DNA of 56,367 bases, from positions 1 to 56,367 of the forward strand of contig CAZNGY010000005.1 of NCBI GenBank assembly GCA_964572955.1, in the 5' to 3' direction. Both the position numbers and the translations under genes were made by a program. This document shows, one piece after another, positions 41,689-50,859 of the stretch (within the stretch, counting starts at the first letter, position 1; every line of letters starts with the position of its first letter). The stretch comes from UBA3775 sp964572955. GTDB lineage: Bacteria > Bacillota > Clostridia > Lachnospirales > Lachnospiraceae. The notes below the pieces were generated by a model that had not been told where the DNA came from, did no database searches, and saw only the letters and a list, made by a program, of their open reading frames with translations.

Positions 41689-42261
41689 CTATTTTCTGAA
41701 TTGAATCATGCCGCCTTCCATGCTTTCAACGATAGCAAGGGATTCGAGATGAACTCCCATATCCCTTATCAGCTGTCCGCCCACCTGAAAACCTTTTTCA
41801 ACGGCAATACCGGCTCCTACAAGTGTCGCTCCGCTTGCCTCAACAATCTTTATAAGTCCCTGAAGCGCACATCCGTTTGCAAGGAAATCATCAATAATCA
41901 GAACCCTGTCATCTTCATTAAGAAACTTCTTTGAAACGATAACATCATATGTTCTTCCCTTTGTAAATGAAGTAATCTGGGATGTATAAACTTCCCCATC
42001 AATGTTTTTACTCATTGTTTTTTTCGCAAAAACAACCGGACAGTCAAATTCCTCGGCAGCTACACATGCAATGCCTATGCCGCTTGCTTCAATGGTGAGA
42101 ATTTTATTAATATGTTCACCCTCAAAAAGTCTCTTCCATTCCTTGCCCATCTCCCTGAACAGTTTAACATCCATCTGATGATTAAGAAAAGTATCTACCT
42201 TAAGCACATTTCCCTCTTTTACGACTCCGTCTTTAATTATTCGTTCTTCAAGAAGTTTCAT
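41689..42261 (-). CDS. xpt: Xanthine phosphoribosyltransferase
   Basis: Purine salvage enzyme converting xanthine and PRPP to XMP. The 190-residue protein starts MKLLEERIIKDGVVKEGNVLKVDTFLNHQ, typical of Xpt, and carries the PRPP-binding loop VLIIDDFLANGCAL (about 123-136) and IEASGIGIA. In Bacillus xpt is preceded by a guanine riboswitch; here only 19 bases separate it from the YhaN-like gene, and no riboswitch fits. It is the fourth gene of a GH13-yhaO-yhaN-xpt series. Confidence 0.95.
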   Translation of the reverse strand: MKLLEERIIKDGVVKEGNVLKVDTFLNHQMDVKLFREMGKEWKRLFEGEHINKILTIEASGIGIACVAAEEFDCPVVFAKKTMSKNIDGEVYTSQITSFTKGRTYDVIVSKKFLNEDDRVLIIDDFLANGCALQGLIKIVEASGATLVGAGIAVEKGFQVGGQLIRDMGVHLESLAIVESMEGGMIQFRK

Positions 42262-42280
42262 ACGTTTCCTCCATGGTATT

Positions 42281-44374
42281 TTATTTTAATTCCATACATA
42301 AGCAGTCCAAATCCAATTGACCGAGGATTGTTTCCTCCCTGCTCTGACATGTAAAAATTATAACCTGTCCGTAACGGCCGCTGCCTAGTTTTCTCAACGT
42401 CGCTGCCAAACGATTATCATCATAATATACAAATGCATCATCAAATACAAGCGGTAATTCATAATCCTTTAAAATTATATCCCCCGCCGCAAGACGTAAT
42501 GCAAGACCCAGCTGAGCCTTCGTTCCGTTGCTCAGTTTCTCAGTTTCGACATATTTGTTAAGATGATCCACCTTGCAGTTAAGGTTTTCATCCGTCAGAA
42601 ATGAAGTATATTTATTTGCCGTAAAAGCCTGTGCATATTCACTCGCCTTCTGATTTACCGCACGTCCCACACCCTCATGATTTCTTGCTGAAATTTCGTT
42701 GATTGCATTTATTGCATACCCGATTGCTTCCGCTTCCTTTTCAGATGATGCCCTGCGCTCCAGAATCTTACTTCTTTCTTCTCTGTGTTTAAGAAGCTTT
42801 TCTTCATTCTCTTCACCGGCTTCTATCTGCATATGCAGCTTTATAACCGATTCACTCAATCCGGAGATTATTTCCTTAACTTCTTCAAGCTCTGCAGTCT
42901 TTTTATCTGCCTCCTCTTTGAGTCTTGCCTCCTGTATGTTCAATTCGTCATCCTTAAGTTCTTCCACACCTCCGAACTTCCCAAAAAATGTAAGAAGTTC
43001 TTCATGTCTTTCCAAAAGTTCACTTTCAAGTTTCTCAATCTCTTCAGCGAGTTCTTTTTCCTTTTCAAGTACCTCCGGTCCTCGTCCGTCTTCTTTAAGA
43101 TATATTTCCAGTCTCTGCGAAAGTTCTTCTTCAGATGAATGAGTTCTTGAGAAAAGTTCTTTTTCTGTTTCCAAATCCTGAATTTCATTTCTCAGGCTTT
43201 CAAGTCTGTTACTGTTTTTTCTTCTGTCAGCATGAACTTTGAGCGTCATATTGACAAACATTGCCGCACCGGCAATTGCTCCCGCAAAACAGACACCGGC
43301 ATATACCGGTCTTTTTTCTGCTATAAAAACAATACCGATAAAACAAAGAAGAAAGACAAATCCTGCTAATGTCGACTGTCTTGAAAAACTGTTTCTGCTT
43401 TCTGTTCTCATACTGTTAATAATTGCCTCTGTTTCCTGATTAATCCTTATTTCCAGTTCATGAGTCCTTTTTATAAACTTTCTGACTGTAGTCAGTTCCT
43501 CCCTGCACCTGGCAAGTCTATCTGAATTTTCTTCTATTTCTCCGCGGCGGATTATTGTGTCCTCAAGCTGATCAGAAAGCTGTTTTTGAAACTCAATATC
43601 CTTTTTGTAAGCATTATATCTCTCCCTGTTTTTAAAGTACTCTTTCTCATTTTCCTCATAAAGGCTCTTACGTGCCAGTTTTTCCTGCCTGATGTTCAGT
43701 TCCTCGATTTCCGTCATACCGCGAATCTCCATTGCAGCAATACGATCAAGTTCCTTCTCATTTTTTTCTTCAGCAAGGATTATTTCATCCAGCTCACGGA
43801 TTCTCCTGCTGTCTTCATCATTCAGAAACTCCCTCTTCTTATTCTCCAAAAGTGTAACCGCATAATCCGTATCAATTTTGTAAGGACCAAGATCTCCATT
43901 TTTAAGTGCGTGTTTTGTAATGCTTTTTCCGAGAGATTTATCCGGTCTGACAGCATTTTCTGCATAAAAATATGTAGCCGGATAATCCATCCGGTTAAAT
44001 CCCGCAAGAAGATTTTTTAAGGTTTCTCCTGCCGGAAAGATTTCCCTTTTGCTGTCAAGGTTTATCAGCCTGAGCACCTGATTCTTTTTATTAAAAGTCT
44101 TTTCAATACGATAACTTATTCCCTCATGCTCAAATTCCATTGCCCCTGAAGGAGAATTACTGCTGTCCCACCGGCGGAAGCGAGAATAAATTGATGAAAC
44201 ATTATAGATTCCCTCACCTTTTTCTGTATCAAAAAGCATGGCATAAATAAAAGACATAATGGTAGTTTTTCCGGATTCATTAGCTCCGTGTATAACATTT
44301 ATACCGTCTTTAAAATCAACCGTCATGTTGCTAAATTTACCAAATTCAGTTATCTCCAGCTTCTTTATCCTCAT
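42281..44374 (-). CDS. yhaN: YhaN-like SMC/Rad50-type ATPase with membrane helices
   Basis: A 697-residue AAA/ABC-type ATPase of the SbcC/Rad50/YhaN group that partners a MRE11/SbcD-type phosphoesterase in DNA end processing. Walker A is GANESGKTT (about 30-38), two long coiled coils (about 185-330 and 385-560) flank two hydrophobic segments (about 338-358 and 364-383) in place of a zinc hook, and the C-terminal lobe has signature LSNGTKAQLGLALRLA (about 612-627) and Walker B LPLVFDDAFVYYDD. The hydrophobic hairpin suggests membrane attachment, as described for YhaN relatives. It follows the YhaO-like gene by 22 bases. Confidence 0.85.
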   Translation of the reverse strand: MRIKKLEITEFGKFSNMTVDFKDGINVIHGANESGKTTIMSFIYAMLFDTEKGEGIYNVSSIYSRFRRWDSSNSPSGAMEFEHEGISYRIEKTFNKKNQVLRLINLDSKREIFPAGETLKNLLAGFNRMDYPATYFYAENAVRPDKSLGKSITKHALKNGDLGPYKIDTDYAVTLLENKKREFLNDEDSRRIRELDEIILAEEKNEKELDRIAAMEIRGMTEIEELNIRQEKLARKSLYEENEKEYFKNRERYNAYKKDIEFQKQLSDQLEDTIIRRGEIEENSDRLARCREELTTVRKFIKRTHELEIRINQETEAIINSMRTESRNSFSRQSTLAGFVFLLCFIGIVFIAEKRPVYAGVCFAGAIAGAAMFVNMTLKVHADRRKNSNRLESLRNEIQDLETEKELFSRTHSSEEELSQRLEIYLKEDGRGPEVLEKEKELAEEIEKLESELLERHEELLTFFGKFGGVEELKDDELNIQEARLKEEADKKTAELEEVKEIISGLSESVIKLHMQIEAGEENEEKLLKHREERSKILERRASSEKEAEAIGYAINAINEISARNHEGVGRAVNQKASEYAQAFTANKYTSFLTDENLNCKVDHLNKYVETEKLSNGTKAQLGLALRLAAGDIILKDYELPLVFDDAFVYYDDNRLAATLRKLGSGRYGQVIIFTCQSREETILGQLDLDCLCMELK

Positions 44375-44396
44375 AGTCTGCCTTTCAAATTAATGC

Positions 44397-45467
44397 TTAT
44401 CTGCTGCTGTTTGCCTTTAAAAGTGCATCCACTCCATAGTACAATGCTCTGTCTTTAGTGGATTCATCCACCTCAAGACTTTGAATATAACTTATAAACT
44501 CACCTATTACATCATCCCGGTGCATACTCATAAGCTCATCATAGTTATAATCAAGCACCGTTGCATCTATAACTTCCGTAATCATGCCTTTTAGTGCAAG
44601 TGCATTTTTATCAAACACTACTTCCTTATTCCTTATCCCCTCAAGAAAAACCCTGTAGAGATTTCCCGCACCGTTCTTTAACATACCGTCTGTTATCATT
44701 CTGGCAGCCGATACATTATTGTCATCAGTTGAGATTCTCACATGAATGTCAATGTAACTTCTTAATGCAAACGGAATAAACTCGGTTTCCAGCCTGTACC
44801 CCGTGCCCTCTTTAATAAATTCCCCTTTTATATATCCGTGTTCTCCGACATCTGTGCGGTCAATCGGTTCCGGAATTCCTGCATATTGTATTTTTTCCGT
44901 GATTTTCTCATGTTTCATCCTATGTCCGAGCGCCGCATAATCAAACCCCGCATCTTCAAGCTTGGCAAAATCAATCGGCAGATGTCTTGCATCCCCTCCA
45001 TGTGCCATAAGGATATGAATTCCTGAAGATTTTTTCGGACGGATATCCCTGAGAAGTGCTTCTGTAATCTCACTTTCCATATATGAAAATCCATAAACAG
45101 TGGTATCCATGCCATAAAAGTAAATTTCTTTCAATTCCCTGTCTGAAATAGGAACTACCTGTTCGCACCAGTCAAACCCCCTGTATCGGGAACGCGGACC
45201 AATATAATCATTATTTCCGGCAATGAAAACAACCTTAGTTTTCACAAGGGTTTTAAACATTTCGTTAAGTCTTTTTAATTCCTTAAGAAGCGGCTGTCTG
45301 TGGAACAGATTTCCCGTTATTAAAAGCAGATCCGTTTCCTCGGCATCACATACATTAAGTATTCCCGTAACCGTCTGCCACAACTCCTCTTTTCTGGCCT
45401 CACCCCAGGGAGTTCCTGATTCCGGCTCTGCCCCAAGATGAAAATCACTGCAATGAATAAATTTCAT
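44397..45467 (-). CDS. yhaO: YhaO/SbcD-like metallophosphoesterase with altered metal site
   Basis: A 356-residue protein with the calcineurin-like fold of MRE11/SbcD/YhaO nucleases and a capping C-terminal domain. Asp8 and His10 (DFH), His156 (AHGG) and His182 (GH) are present. Three positions differ from the standard motifs: GD is GN (Asn53), GNHD is GNND (Asn86 for the catalytic His) and GHxH is GHRM. The bridging metal ligand and the proton donor are thus both replaced, which predicts weak or no nuclease activity. It is paired with the YhaN-like ATPase and follows the GH13 gene by 19 bases. Confidence 0.83.
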   Translation of the reverse strand: MKFIHCSDFHLGAEPESGTPWGEARKEELWQTVTGILNVCDAEETDLLLITGNLFHRQPLLKELKRLNEMFKTLVKTKVVFIAGNNDYIGPRSRYRGFDWCEQVVPISDRELKEIYFYGMDTTVYGFSYMESEITEALLRDIRPKKSSGIHILMAHGGDARHLPIDFAKLEDAGFDYAALGHRMKHEKITEKIQYAGIPEPIDRTDVGEHGYIKGEFIKEGTGYRLETEFIPFALRSYIDIHVRISTDDNNVSAARMITDGMLKNGAGNLYRVFLEGIRNKEVVFDKNALALKGMITEVIDATVLDYNYDELMSMHRDDVIGEFISYIQSLEVDESTKDRALYYGVDALLKANSSR

Positions 45468-45486
45468 ATTATTCTCACCATTCCCC

Positions 45487-46797
45487 TTATAACGGTTTTA
45501 TATATCTGACACTGTATGGGGGAAGATAAAGCTTTCCGCCTTCCATACTTACTTCTTCTCCCGTCAATAAATCAATTCCTGCTGCCGCACCGGTATTAAA
45601 CCATGCATCATAACCATTCTCATCCATATTGATTGCTGCAAGAATTCTGTCACTGTCGCATCTTCTTTCAAGCACACACTGAAGGTTTGTAAGTACCGGT
45701 GCATTAAAATCACCGTATATAAGTGCCTTTTCCTTTCTGTGAATCCTTGCGTATCTGCTTATTATTTCAGTAAGCTCATTAAACACCGGCTGTTTAAAGC
45801 ATGGTCTGAGTGCTGGATCTCCCTGTGATTTAAGTGCTTTTTCGCCCCACTCACTTCCATAGTAAACACATGGAATTCCCGGCATTGCAAACAAAAGTCC
45901 GTATATCAGCGGAAGGTGGTTCTCATTAGACAATATACTTGCAACTCTTGTAACATCATGGTTGTCCACAAAACACAGAAGGTGTTTTCCCTTATACAGT
46001 GTCCACTGTTCCGGTCCGAACTGCCTTTTCAGTGAATGAACAATTTCAAACATATTTCTGCTGTTGAAACTGGAATAGAGTCCTTTGTAACATTCATAAT
46101 TCGTACACGAATGAAGCATTCCGTCATTTACAAACTGATTATAATCACCATGAAGAAGTTCTCCGATAAGTGCAAATTCCGGCTTTATTTCATTAGCCAG
46201 ACATCTTAACCTGTGAAGAAAATCCCTATCCAGACAGTACGCAACATCAAGTCTTAATCCGTCTATGCCAAATTCACTTACCCAATATCTTACTGCCTCA
46301 AAAATATGATTTATTACATCTTCATTTCTCAGATTAAGCTTTACAAGGTCATAACATCCTTCCCAGCCTTCATACCAGAGCCCGTCATTAAAACAACTGT
46401 TTCCATCAAAATTTATATTGAACCAGTCTTTATATACTGATTCCCATCTTTTTTCCAAAACATCCCTGAAAGCAAAAAAACCTCTGCCCACATGATTAAA
46501 GACACCATCAAGAACAACTTTTATTCCGTTTTCATGAAGCCTGCTGACAAGCTCTTTAAAGTCCTCATTTGTACCGAGTCTTTTGTCTATAAGCTTATAA
46601 TCTCTTGTATTATATCCGTGAGTATCAGATTCAAAAACCGGCGAAAAATATACCGCATTCACTCCAAGCTTTGCAAGATGTTCACCCCACTCCGAAAATT
46701 CAAGAATATTTCTTTTGCAGATTCCATCATTTTCAAAAGATGCATCACAAAATCCCATAGGATAAATCTGATAAAATACACTTTCATCCGTCCACAT
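45487..46797 (-). CDS. GH13 alpha-amylase family enzyme
   Basis: A 436-residue intracellular alpha-glucan hydrolase (no signal peptide), similar in layout to maltodextrin-acting cyclomaltodextrinase/neopullulanase-type or maltodextrin glucosidases but without their N-terminal domain. GH13 conserved regions: region I DGVFNH (about 97-102), region II GIDGLRLDVA with nucleophile Asp184, region III LIGELLHG with acid/base Glu213, region IV FVDNHD with Asp281. The C-terminal beta domain is short. It probably degrades imported or stored alpha-glucan and fits with glgCD. It heads the operon with the YhaO, YhaN and Xpt genes. Confidence 0.92.
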   Translation of the reverse strand: MWTDESVFYQIYPMGFCDASFENDGICKRNILEFSEWGEHLAKLGVNAVYFSPVFESDTHGYNTRDYKLIDKRLGTNEDFKELVSRLHENGIKVVLDGVFNHVGRGFFAFRDVLEKRWESVYKDWFNINFDGNSCFNDGLWYEGWEGCYDLVKLNLRNEDVINHIFEAVRYWVSEFGIDGLRLDVAYCLDRDFLHRLRCLANEIKPEFALIGELLHGDYNQFVNDGMLHSCTNYECYKGLYSSFNSRNMFEIVHSLKRQFGPEQWTLYKGKHLLCFVDNHDVTRVASILSNENHLPLIYGLLFAMPGIPCVYYGSEWGEKALKSQGDPALRPCFKQPVFNELTEIISRYARIHRKEKALIYGDFNAPVLTNLQCVLERRCDSDRILAAINMDENGYDAWFNTGAAAGIDLLTGEEVSMEGGKLYLPPYSVRYIKPL

Positions 46798-46837
46798 ATA
46801 TATAAATCCTCATTTCCGATAAAACTCTATGTGGTTT

Positions 46838-46866
46838 ATTATACCCCATTGCGTTCATTTGGTAAA
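46838..46866 (-). promoter_or_regulatory. Promoter of the GH13-yhaO-yhaN-xpt operon
   Basis: On the minus strand TTTACC (46866-46861), a 17-base spacer and perfect TATAAT (46843-46838), about 35 bases before the GH13 start codon. Confidence 0.65.
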
Positions 46867-46926
46867 GCAAAACCACTCCTGCTTTTCAGTAAATCAGCCT
46901 GTTTATTTACGCTTTATACCCAAAGA

Positions 46927-46965
46927 AAAAGATGGTGCAATTTACAAAATATAAATCACACCATC
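46927..46965 (-). terminator. Terminator of pepD
   Basis: On the minus strand GATGGTG and CACCATC form the outer stem, with an inner ATTT/AAAT pairing, followed by TTTTTCTTT. It lies just after the pepD stop. Confidence 0.75.
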
Positions 46966-46973
46966 ATCATAAA

Positions 46974-48410
46974 CTATTTAGCCTCAAGAACCTTTACCGT
47001 ATAGTTATAAACCCTCTCAGCCGATTCAATATTTATTCTTTCTTTCACCGAATGTATATCTTCAATATCCGGTCCGTATGCAACGCAGTCCAATCCCGGA
47101 AGCTTTTCAATAAACATTCCGCATTCAACACCTGCATGTATTGCAACAACGTTCGGTTTACGACCATACATTTCTTCAAATACATCCGTCATTTTGTCAC
47201 GAAGCGGAGAATTCTTTCTGTATGCCCATCCCGGGTAATCTCCCTGCTGCTTTGATGTTCCTCCGGCAAGTGCCACAACAGCAATCACCTTATCACAAAG
47301 AGCCTGTTTTGCAGAATCATGTGAGCTTCTTACGGACACGGTTAAATCAAGCTCATTTTCATTAAGCATCACGCATCCGATATTGTTTGATGTTTCAACA
47401 AGTCCCGCAATATCCGGACTCATTGAATCAATCCCCTGTGGGAGTGCAAGAAGCAGGTCTGATATTCTGTCTGAATCTGCCTTATGAAGTGCATTAACAG
47501 CCTCCATATTTCCAAGACATTCATATTCTATTTCAAGTCCCGGCTCATTTGATGCAAGTTCTTTCTTCATCACTCCCGCATAAAATTCAAGGATTTCCAT
47601 TACGTCAGGCTTTGGTGCCGAACAGATAAACTTTGCATGTGCCGATGATGCAATTACATTATCCTTTTCTCCACCGGATACCTCTATAATTCTTGTTCTT
47701 GCCATTTTAAGTTCACATAAAAATCTTGCAATGACTGTAATGGCACTTACCCTGTGTTTATCAATATCAACGCCACTGTGTCCGCCCTTAAGTCCGGATA
47801 CCCTTACTTCGTAAACAATCGCATCCCTCTGTTTTCTTTCAACCGGTATTTTACATTCAACACGCGCACCGCCTGCACAACCTGCGAGGAACGTACCTTC
47901 ACCCTCGTTATCAAGATTCAAAAGTCTCTTTCCCTGCAAGAGAGAACCATCAAGTCCGAACGCACCGTCCATACCGATTTCCTCGTCCACGGTAATAACA
48001 CATTCAAGTGCCGGATGCTTTATGTCGTCAGAAGCAAGTATTGCAAGCATATAAGCAACGGCAATTCCGTCATCTCCGCCGAGACTCGTTCCGTCTGCCG
48101 TAAGCCATCCGTCTTCCGTTATTATAAGATCAAGCCCGTCTTTTTCCAAATTCTTCCTGCAATCTTCAGTTTTTACCGCAACCATATCCATGTGTCCCTG
48201 AATAATGACTGTCGGCTCATTTTCATACCCTTCGGTTGCATCTTTATAGATTATCACATTCTTCAGACGATCCTGAACATATCTGAGTCCGTGTTCCTTT
48301 GCAAAGTAAACCAGATAATCACTTATCTCATCAATATTTCCCGAGCCATGAGGAATACTGCATATTTCCTCAAAATAATCCCAAAAAGTGCCTTCACCTA
48401 TAAAACTCAT
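46974..48410 (-). CDS. pepD: Aminoacyl-histidine dipeptidase (PepD, M20 family)
   Basis: A 478-residue dinuclear zinc dipeptidase of the M20C group that cleaves Xaa-His and many other dipeptides in the cytoplasm. Signatures: EICSIPHGSGN near the N-terminus, the metal ligands in IIQGHMDMVA, SLGGDDGIAVAYMLAIL and ITVDEEIGMDGA (general base Glu), and LNLDNEGEGTFLAGCAGG. CAGGAGGAGAAG precedes the ATG. It is read from a good promoter and ends in its own terminator. Confidence 0.95.
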   Translation of the reverse strand: MSFIGEGTFWDYFEEICSIPHGSGNIDEISDYLVYFAKEHGLRYVQDRLKNVIIYKDATEGYENEPTVIIQGHMDMVAVKTEDCRKNLEKDGLDLIITEDGWLTADGTSLGGDDGIAVAYMLAILASDDIKHPALECVITVDEEIGMDGAFGLDGSLLQGKRLLNLDNEGEGTFLAGCAGGARVECKIPVERKQRDAIVYEVRVSGLKGGHSGVDIDKHRVSAITVIARFLCELKMARTRIIEVSGGEKDNVIASSAHAKFICSAPKPDVMEILEFYAGVMKKELASNEPGLEIEYECLGNMEAVNALHKADSDRISDLLLALPQGIDSMSPDIAGLVETSNNIGCVMLNENELDLTVSVRSSHDSAKQALCDKVIAVVALAGGTSKQQGDYPGWAYRKNSPLRDKMTDVFEEMYGRKPNVVAIHAGVECGMFIEKLPGLDCVAYGPDIEDIHSVKERINIESAERVYNYTVKVLEAK

Positions 48411-48444
48411 CTTCTCCTCCTGTAATCAAGAAATTCACCCGTTT

Positions 48445-48473
48445 ATTATACCCATGAAACCCATGTTTATCAA
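48445..48473 (-). promoter_or_regulatory. Promoter of pepD
   Basis: On the minus strand TTGATA (48473-48468), a 17-base spacer and a perfect TATAAT (48450-48445). Confidence 0.85.
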
Positions 48474-48550
48474 GCCACCCATAGAAAAAGCGGCATAATA
48501 AAGCAGGGATTTACCTTTACCGGCTGCTTCTCTGACTGTTTATCCGTCAT

Positions 48551-49240
48551 TTATACTTTAAATCGGTATCCGACACCCCATATTGTTTCAATATACTGCG
48601 GCTTCTGGGAATTAAGTTCAATCTTTTCACGAATCTTTTTTATATGAACCGTAACCGTGGCAACGTCACCCATTGATTCCATTTCCCATACTTCTCTAAA
48701 AAGCTCATCCTTCGTATAAACCTTATTGGGATGCTGTGCAAGAAACGTAAGAAGGTCAAATTCTTTTGTCGTAAAGCTTTTTTCTTCTCCGTTTACATAT
48801 ACTCTCCTTGCAGAAATATCAATCTTAAGACCTCTTATCTCAATCGTATCATTTTCCGTCTGTCCGCTGCTTATGAGTCTCTCATATCTCGCAAGATGAG
48901 CCTTCACTCTTGCAACCATCTCACTTGGTGAAAATGGTTTTGTAATATAATCATCTGCTCCGAGCGACAGACCATGAATTTTATCAAATTCATCCTTCTT
49001 TGCCGACACCATTATGATCGGTACATTATTTATTTCCCTTACTCTTTTGCAAATCTCATAACCATTCATTCCCGGAAGCATTATATCCATGATTATAAGA
49101 TTATATCCTCCGTCCATTACAGCTTTAAGGCCTTCATTTCCATTGTTGCAAATGTCAACTTCAAAACCTGACATTTCCAAATAATCCTTTTCAAGTTCTG
49201 CAATTTCAATTTCGTCTTCAATTATAAGAATTTTATTCAT
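48551..49240 (-). CDS. OmpR/PhoB-family response regulator
   Basis: A 229-residue two-domain regulator. Receiver residues are complete: acidic pair Glu8/Asp9, phospho-acceptor Asp52 (IMDIMLPG), Ser79 and Lys101 (TKPF). The C-terminal winged-helix DNA-binding domain (about 128-229) contains EFDLLTFLAQHPNKVYTKDELFREVW and VTVHIKKIREKIE...IWGVGYRFKV. It lies 49 bases downstream of the histidine kinase gene, so the order is kinase first, which is the reverse of most OmpR pairs. The target genes are not evident. Confidence 0.95.
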   Translation of the reverse strand: MNKILIIEDEIEIAELEKDYLEMSGFEVDICNNGNEGLKAVMDGGYNLIIMDIMLPGMNGYEICKRVREINNVPIIMVSAKKDEFDKIHGLSLGADDYITKPFSPSEMVARVKAHLARYERLISSGQTENDTIEIRGLKIDISARRVYVNGEEKSFTTKEFDLLTFLAQHPNKVYTKDELFREVWEMESMGDVATVTVHIKKIREKIELNSQKPQYIETIWGVGYRFKV

Positions 49241-49289
49241 ACACTACCTCTGCCTTCCACCGAACATATAAGAACGGTATTTTTTCATC

Positions 49290-50765
49290 CTATACAATTT
49301 CACGCGGCAGTGAAAATCTGATTACGGTTCCCTTTCCGAGAACACTGTCAGCAAATATTCTTCCGCCATGTGCTTCAATTACCGACTTGCATATTGCAAG
49401 ACCAAGTCCCGTTCCACCCTGTTTTGTTCCTCTTGAGCTGTCTGCCCTGAAAAACCTGTCAAAAACATGCGCCACGTCTTTTTTCTCTATACCACGGCCA
49501 TTATCTTCAACCGTTATCCAGACAAACTGCTCATCATTAAGTACTCTTAGTCTTATTTCTCCCTCTTTTTTATCCATATATTTGATGGCATTGCCTATTA
49601 TGTTTTTAATTACACGCTTCACTTCATCCGGATCGATTATAACGTTTATGCCATCATCACACTGATAAGATTCCATAAATCTTATGTTGTTGATTTCCAT
49701 ATCCATTCTGAGGTCTTCAACACAGTCAAGAATATAATCTTTTATTGGTATTTTTGAAAAATTATATACGGCGGTTTTATTATCAACTTTTGAGAAATAA
49801 GACAAATCATTTACAAGTTCTTCCATAAAACACGCCTTGGCATAAATGGTCTTTATATACTTTTGTTGTTTTTCAGGCGTGTCTGCGACACCGTCCCTCA
49901 AACCTTCCGCATACCCTTTAATTGCCGTCAGAGGAGTCTTTAAATCATGAGAAATGTTGCTCATCATTTCTTTTGAAAGTGCAGCATTTCTCTCCTGTAT
50001 TTCGGAGTTTTCCTTTATATGAAGTCTCATCTCTTCAAAATCCCTTTGAAGCTGTCCGATTTCATCATTTCTCATGCTCCGTATCGGAGTATCAAAATCC
50101 CCCTCTATGATATTATGTGTTGCTTTACTCAATTGAGTTATCGGAGTAATAAGTATCTGCTTAACAATGAATATTATAAAAAGCATTATTACCACAACCA
50201 ATATTGCCAGAAGAATCGCATATCTTTTCAGAAGTGCATAGGCTTCCGGCAGATAGTCCGCAATATCAAGAACAACGTAGGCAACATAATCTTTTCCATT
50301 ATGGGTCATCTTCATGTGTTCAATAAGAACTGCCACCTTTCCGTCACTCACATAACGACCGCCATAACCGCCGACATCACTTTCCAAATCTGTAAGATAA
50401 ATCCCTATATTGCCTAAGAGCTTTTCATTTCCGGCATAGACATATCCGTTACTGTCTTTTATATAAAGATATGCATGATATTCGGTAAATTTTGAATTTA
50501 CCTCATTCAGATATTCTTCATCCGTTATCCTTGATGCATCTTCCTCAAAAGAATTCTCCAACTTTTTCATACTGTCCTTGATTATTGCACTGTATGCTAC
50601 CATCGGATTGCCGATTGCATCTACTCCGTCTTCATAAACACCATAAGTTTCCGAAATAACGCTGACCTGTCTCATCAGCATGAATGCGCCGACACTGACA
50701 ACTATGATTATCGGTATAAAAAATATAATAACACAGGCAATAATTATTTTTTTCCAAAGTTTCAT
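49290..50765 (-). CDS. Membrane sensor histidine kinase
   Basis: A 491-residue kinase: transmembrane helix 1 (about 8-30), an extracytoplasmic sensor domain (about 31-178), helix 2 (about 182-205), HAMP, HisKA with the phospho-acceptor His273 (ISHDLKTPLTAIKGYAEGL), and an ATPase domain with N box, DNGRGI, FDRFFRADSS and GGTGLGLAICKSV. It partners the regulator downstream. The start ATG has no ribosome site at normal distance: GGAGG lies 21 bases upstream with an A/T-rich inverted repeat between, and a stop codon six bases upstream rules out an earlier start. Confidence 0.93.
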   Translation of the reverse strand: MKLWKKIIIACVIIFFIPIIIVVSVGAFMLMRQVSVISETYGVYEDGVDAIGNPMVAYSAIIKDSMKKLENSFEEDASRITDEEYLNEVNSKFTEYHAYLYIKDSNGYVYAGNEKLLGNIGIYLTDLESDVGGYGGRYVSDGKVAVLIEHMKMTHNGKDYVAYVVLDIADYLPEAYALLKRYAILLAILVVVIMLFIIFIVKQILITPITQLSKATHNIIEGDFDTPIRSMRNDEIGQLQRDFEEMRLHIKENSEIQERNAALSKEMMSNISHDLKTPLTAIKGYAEGLRDGVADTPEKQQKYIKTIYAKACFMEELVNDLSYFSKVDNKTAVYNFSKIPIKDYILDCVEDLRMDMEINNIRFMESYQCDDGINVIIDPDEVKRVIKNIIGNAIKYMDKKEGEIRLRVLNDEQFVWITVEDNGRGIEKKDVAHVFDRFFRADSSRGTKQGGTGLGLAICKSVIEAHGGRIFADSVLGKGTVIRFSLPREIV

Positions 50766-50799
50766 CTTTTATAAATTTTTTATATTCCTCCATAAATAC

Positions 50800-50837
50800 A
50801 TAAAGATTGCATCCGGATTTCCAAATGCAATCTTTAT
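50800..50837. terminator. Perfect 13-base palindromic hairpin between metK and the kinase gene
   Basis: ATAAAGATTGCAT (50800-50812) and ATGCAATCTTTAT (50825-50837) pair without mismatch around a 12-base loop. The T run on the minus strand is poor (GTATTTATGG), so termination after metK may be partial. Confidence 0.65.
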
Positions 50838-50859
50838 ATTGATTTATCATATTCACATT

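Noticed and set aside
42262..42280. Guanine or xanthine riboswitch before xpt
   Set aside because: Only 19 bases separate xpt from the preceding gene.
42699..43142. Serine-rich plus-strand frame inside the YhaN-like gene
   Set aside because: Antisense shadow of a Glu/Lys-rich coiled coil.
48488..48545. Terminator after the response regulator gene
   Set aside because: AAGCAG/CTGCTT can pair across a long loop, but the stem is short and the T run interrupted; too weak to list.
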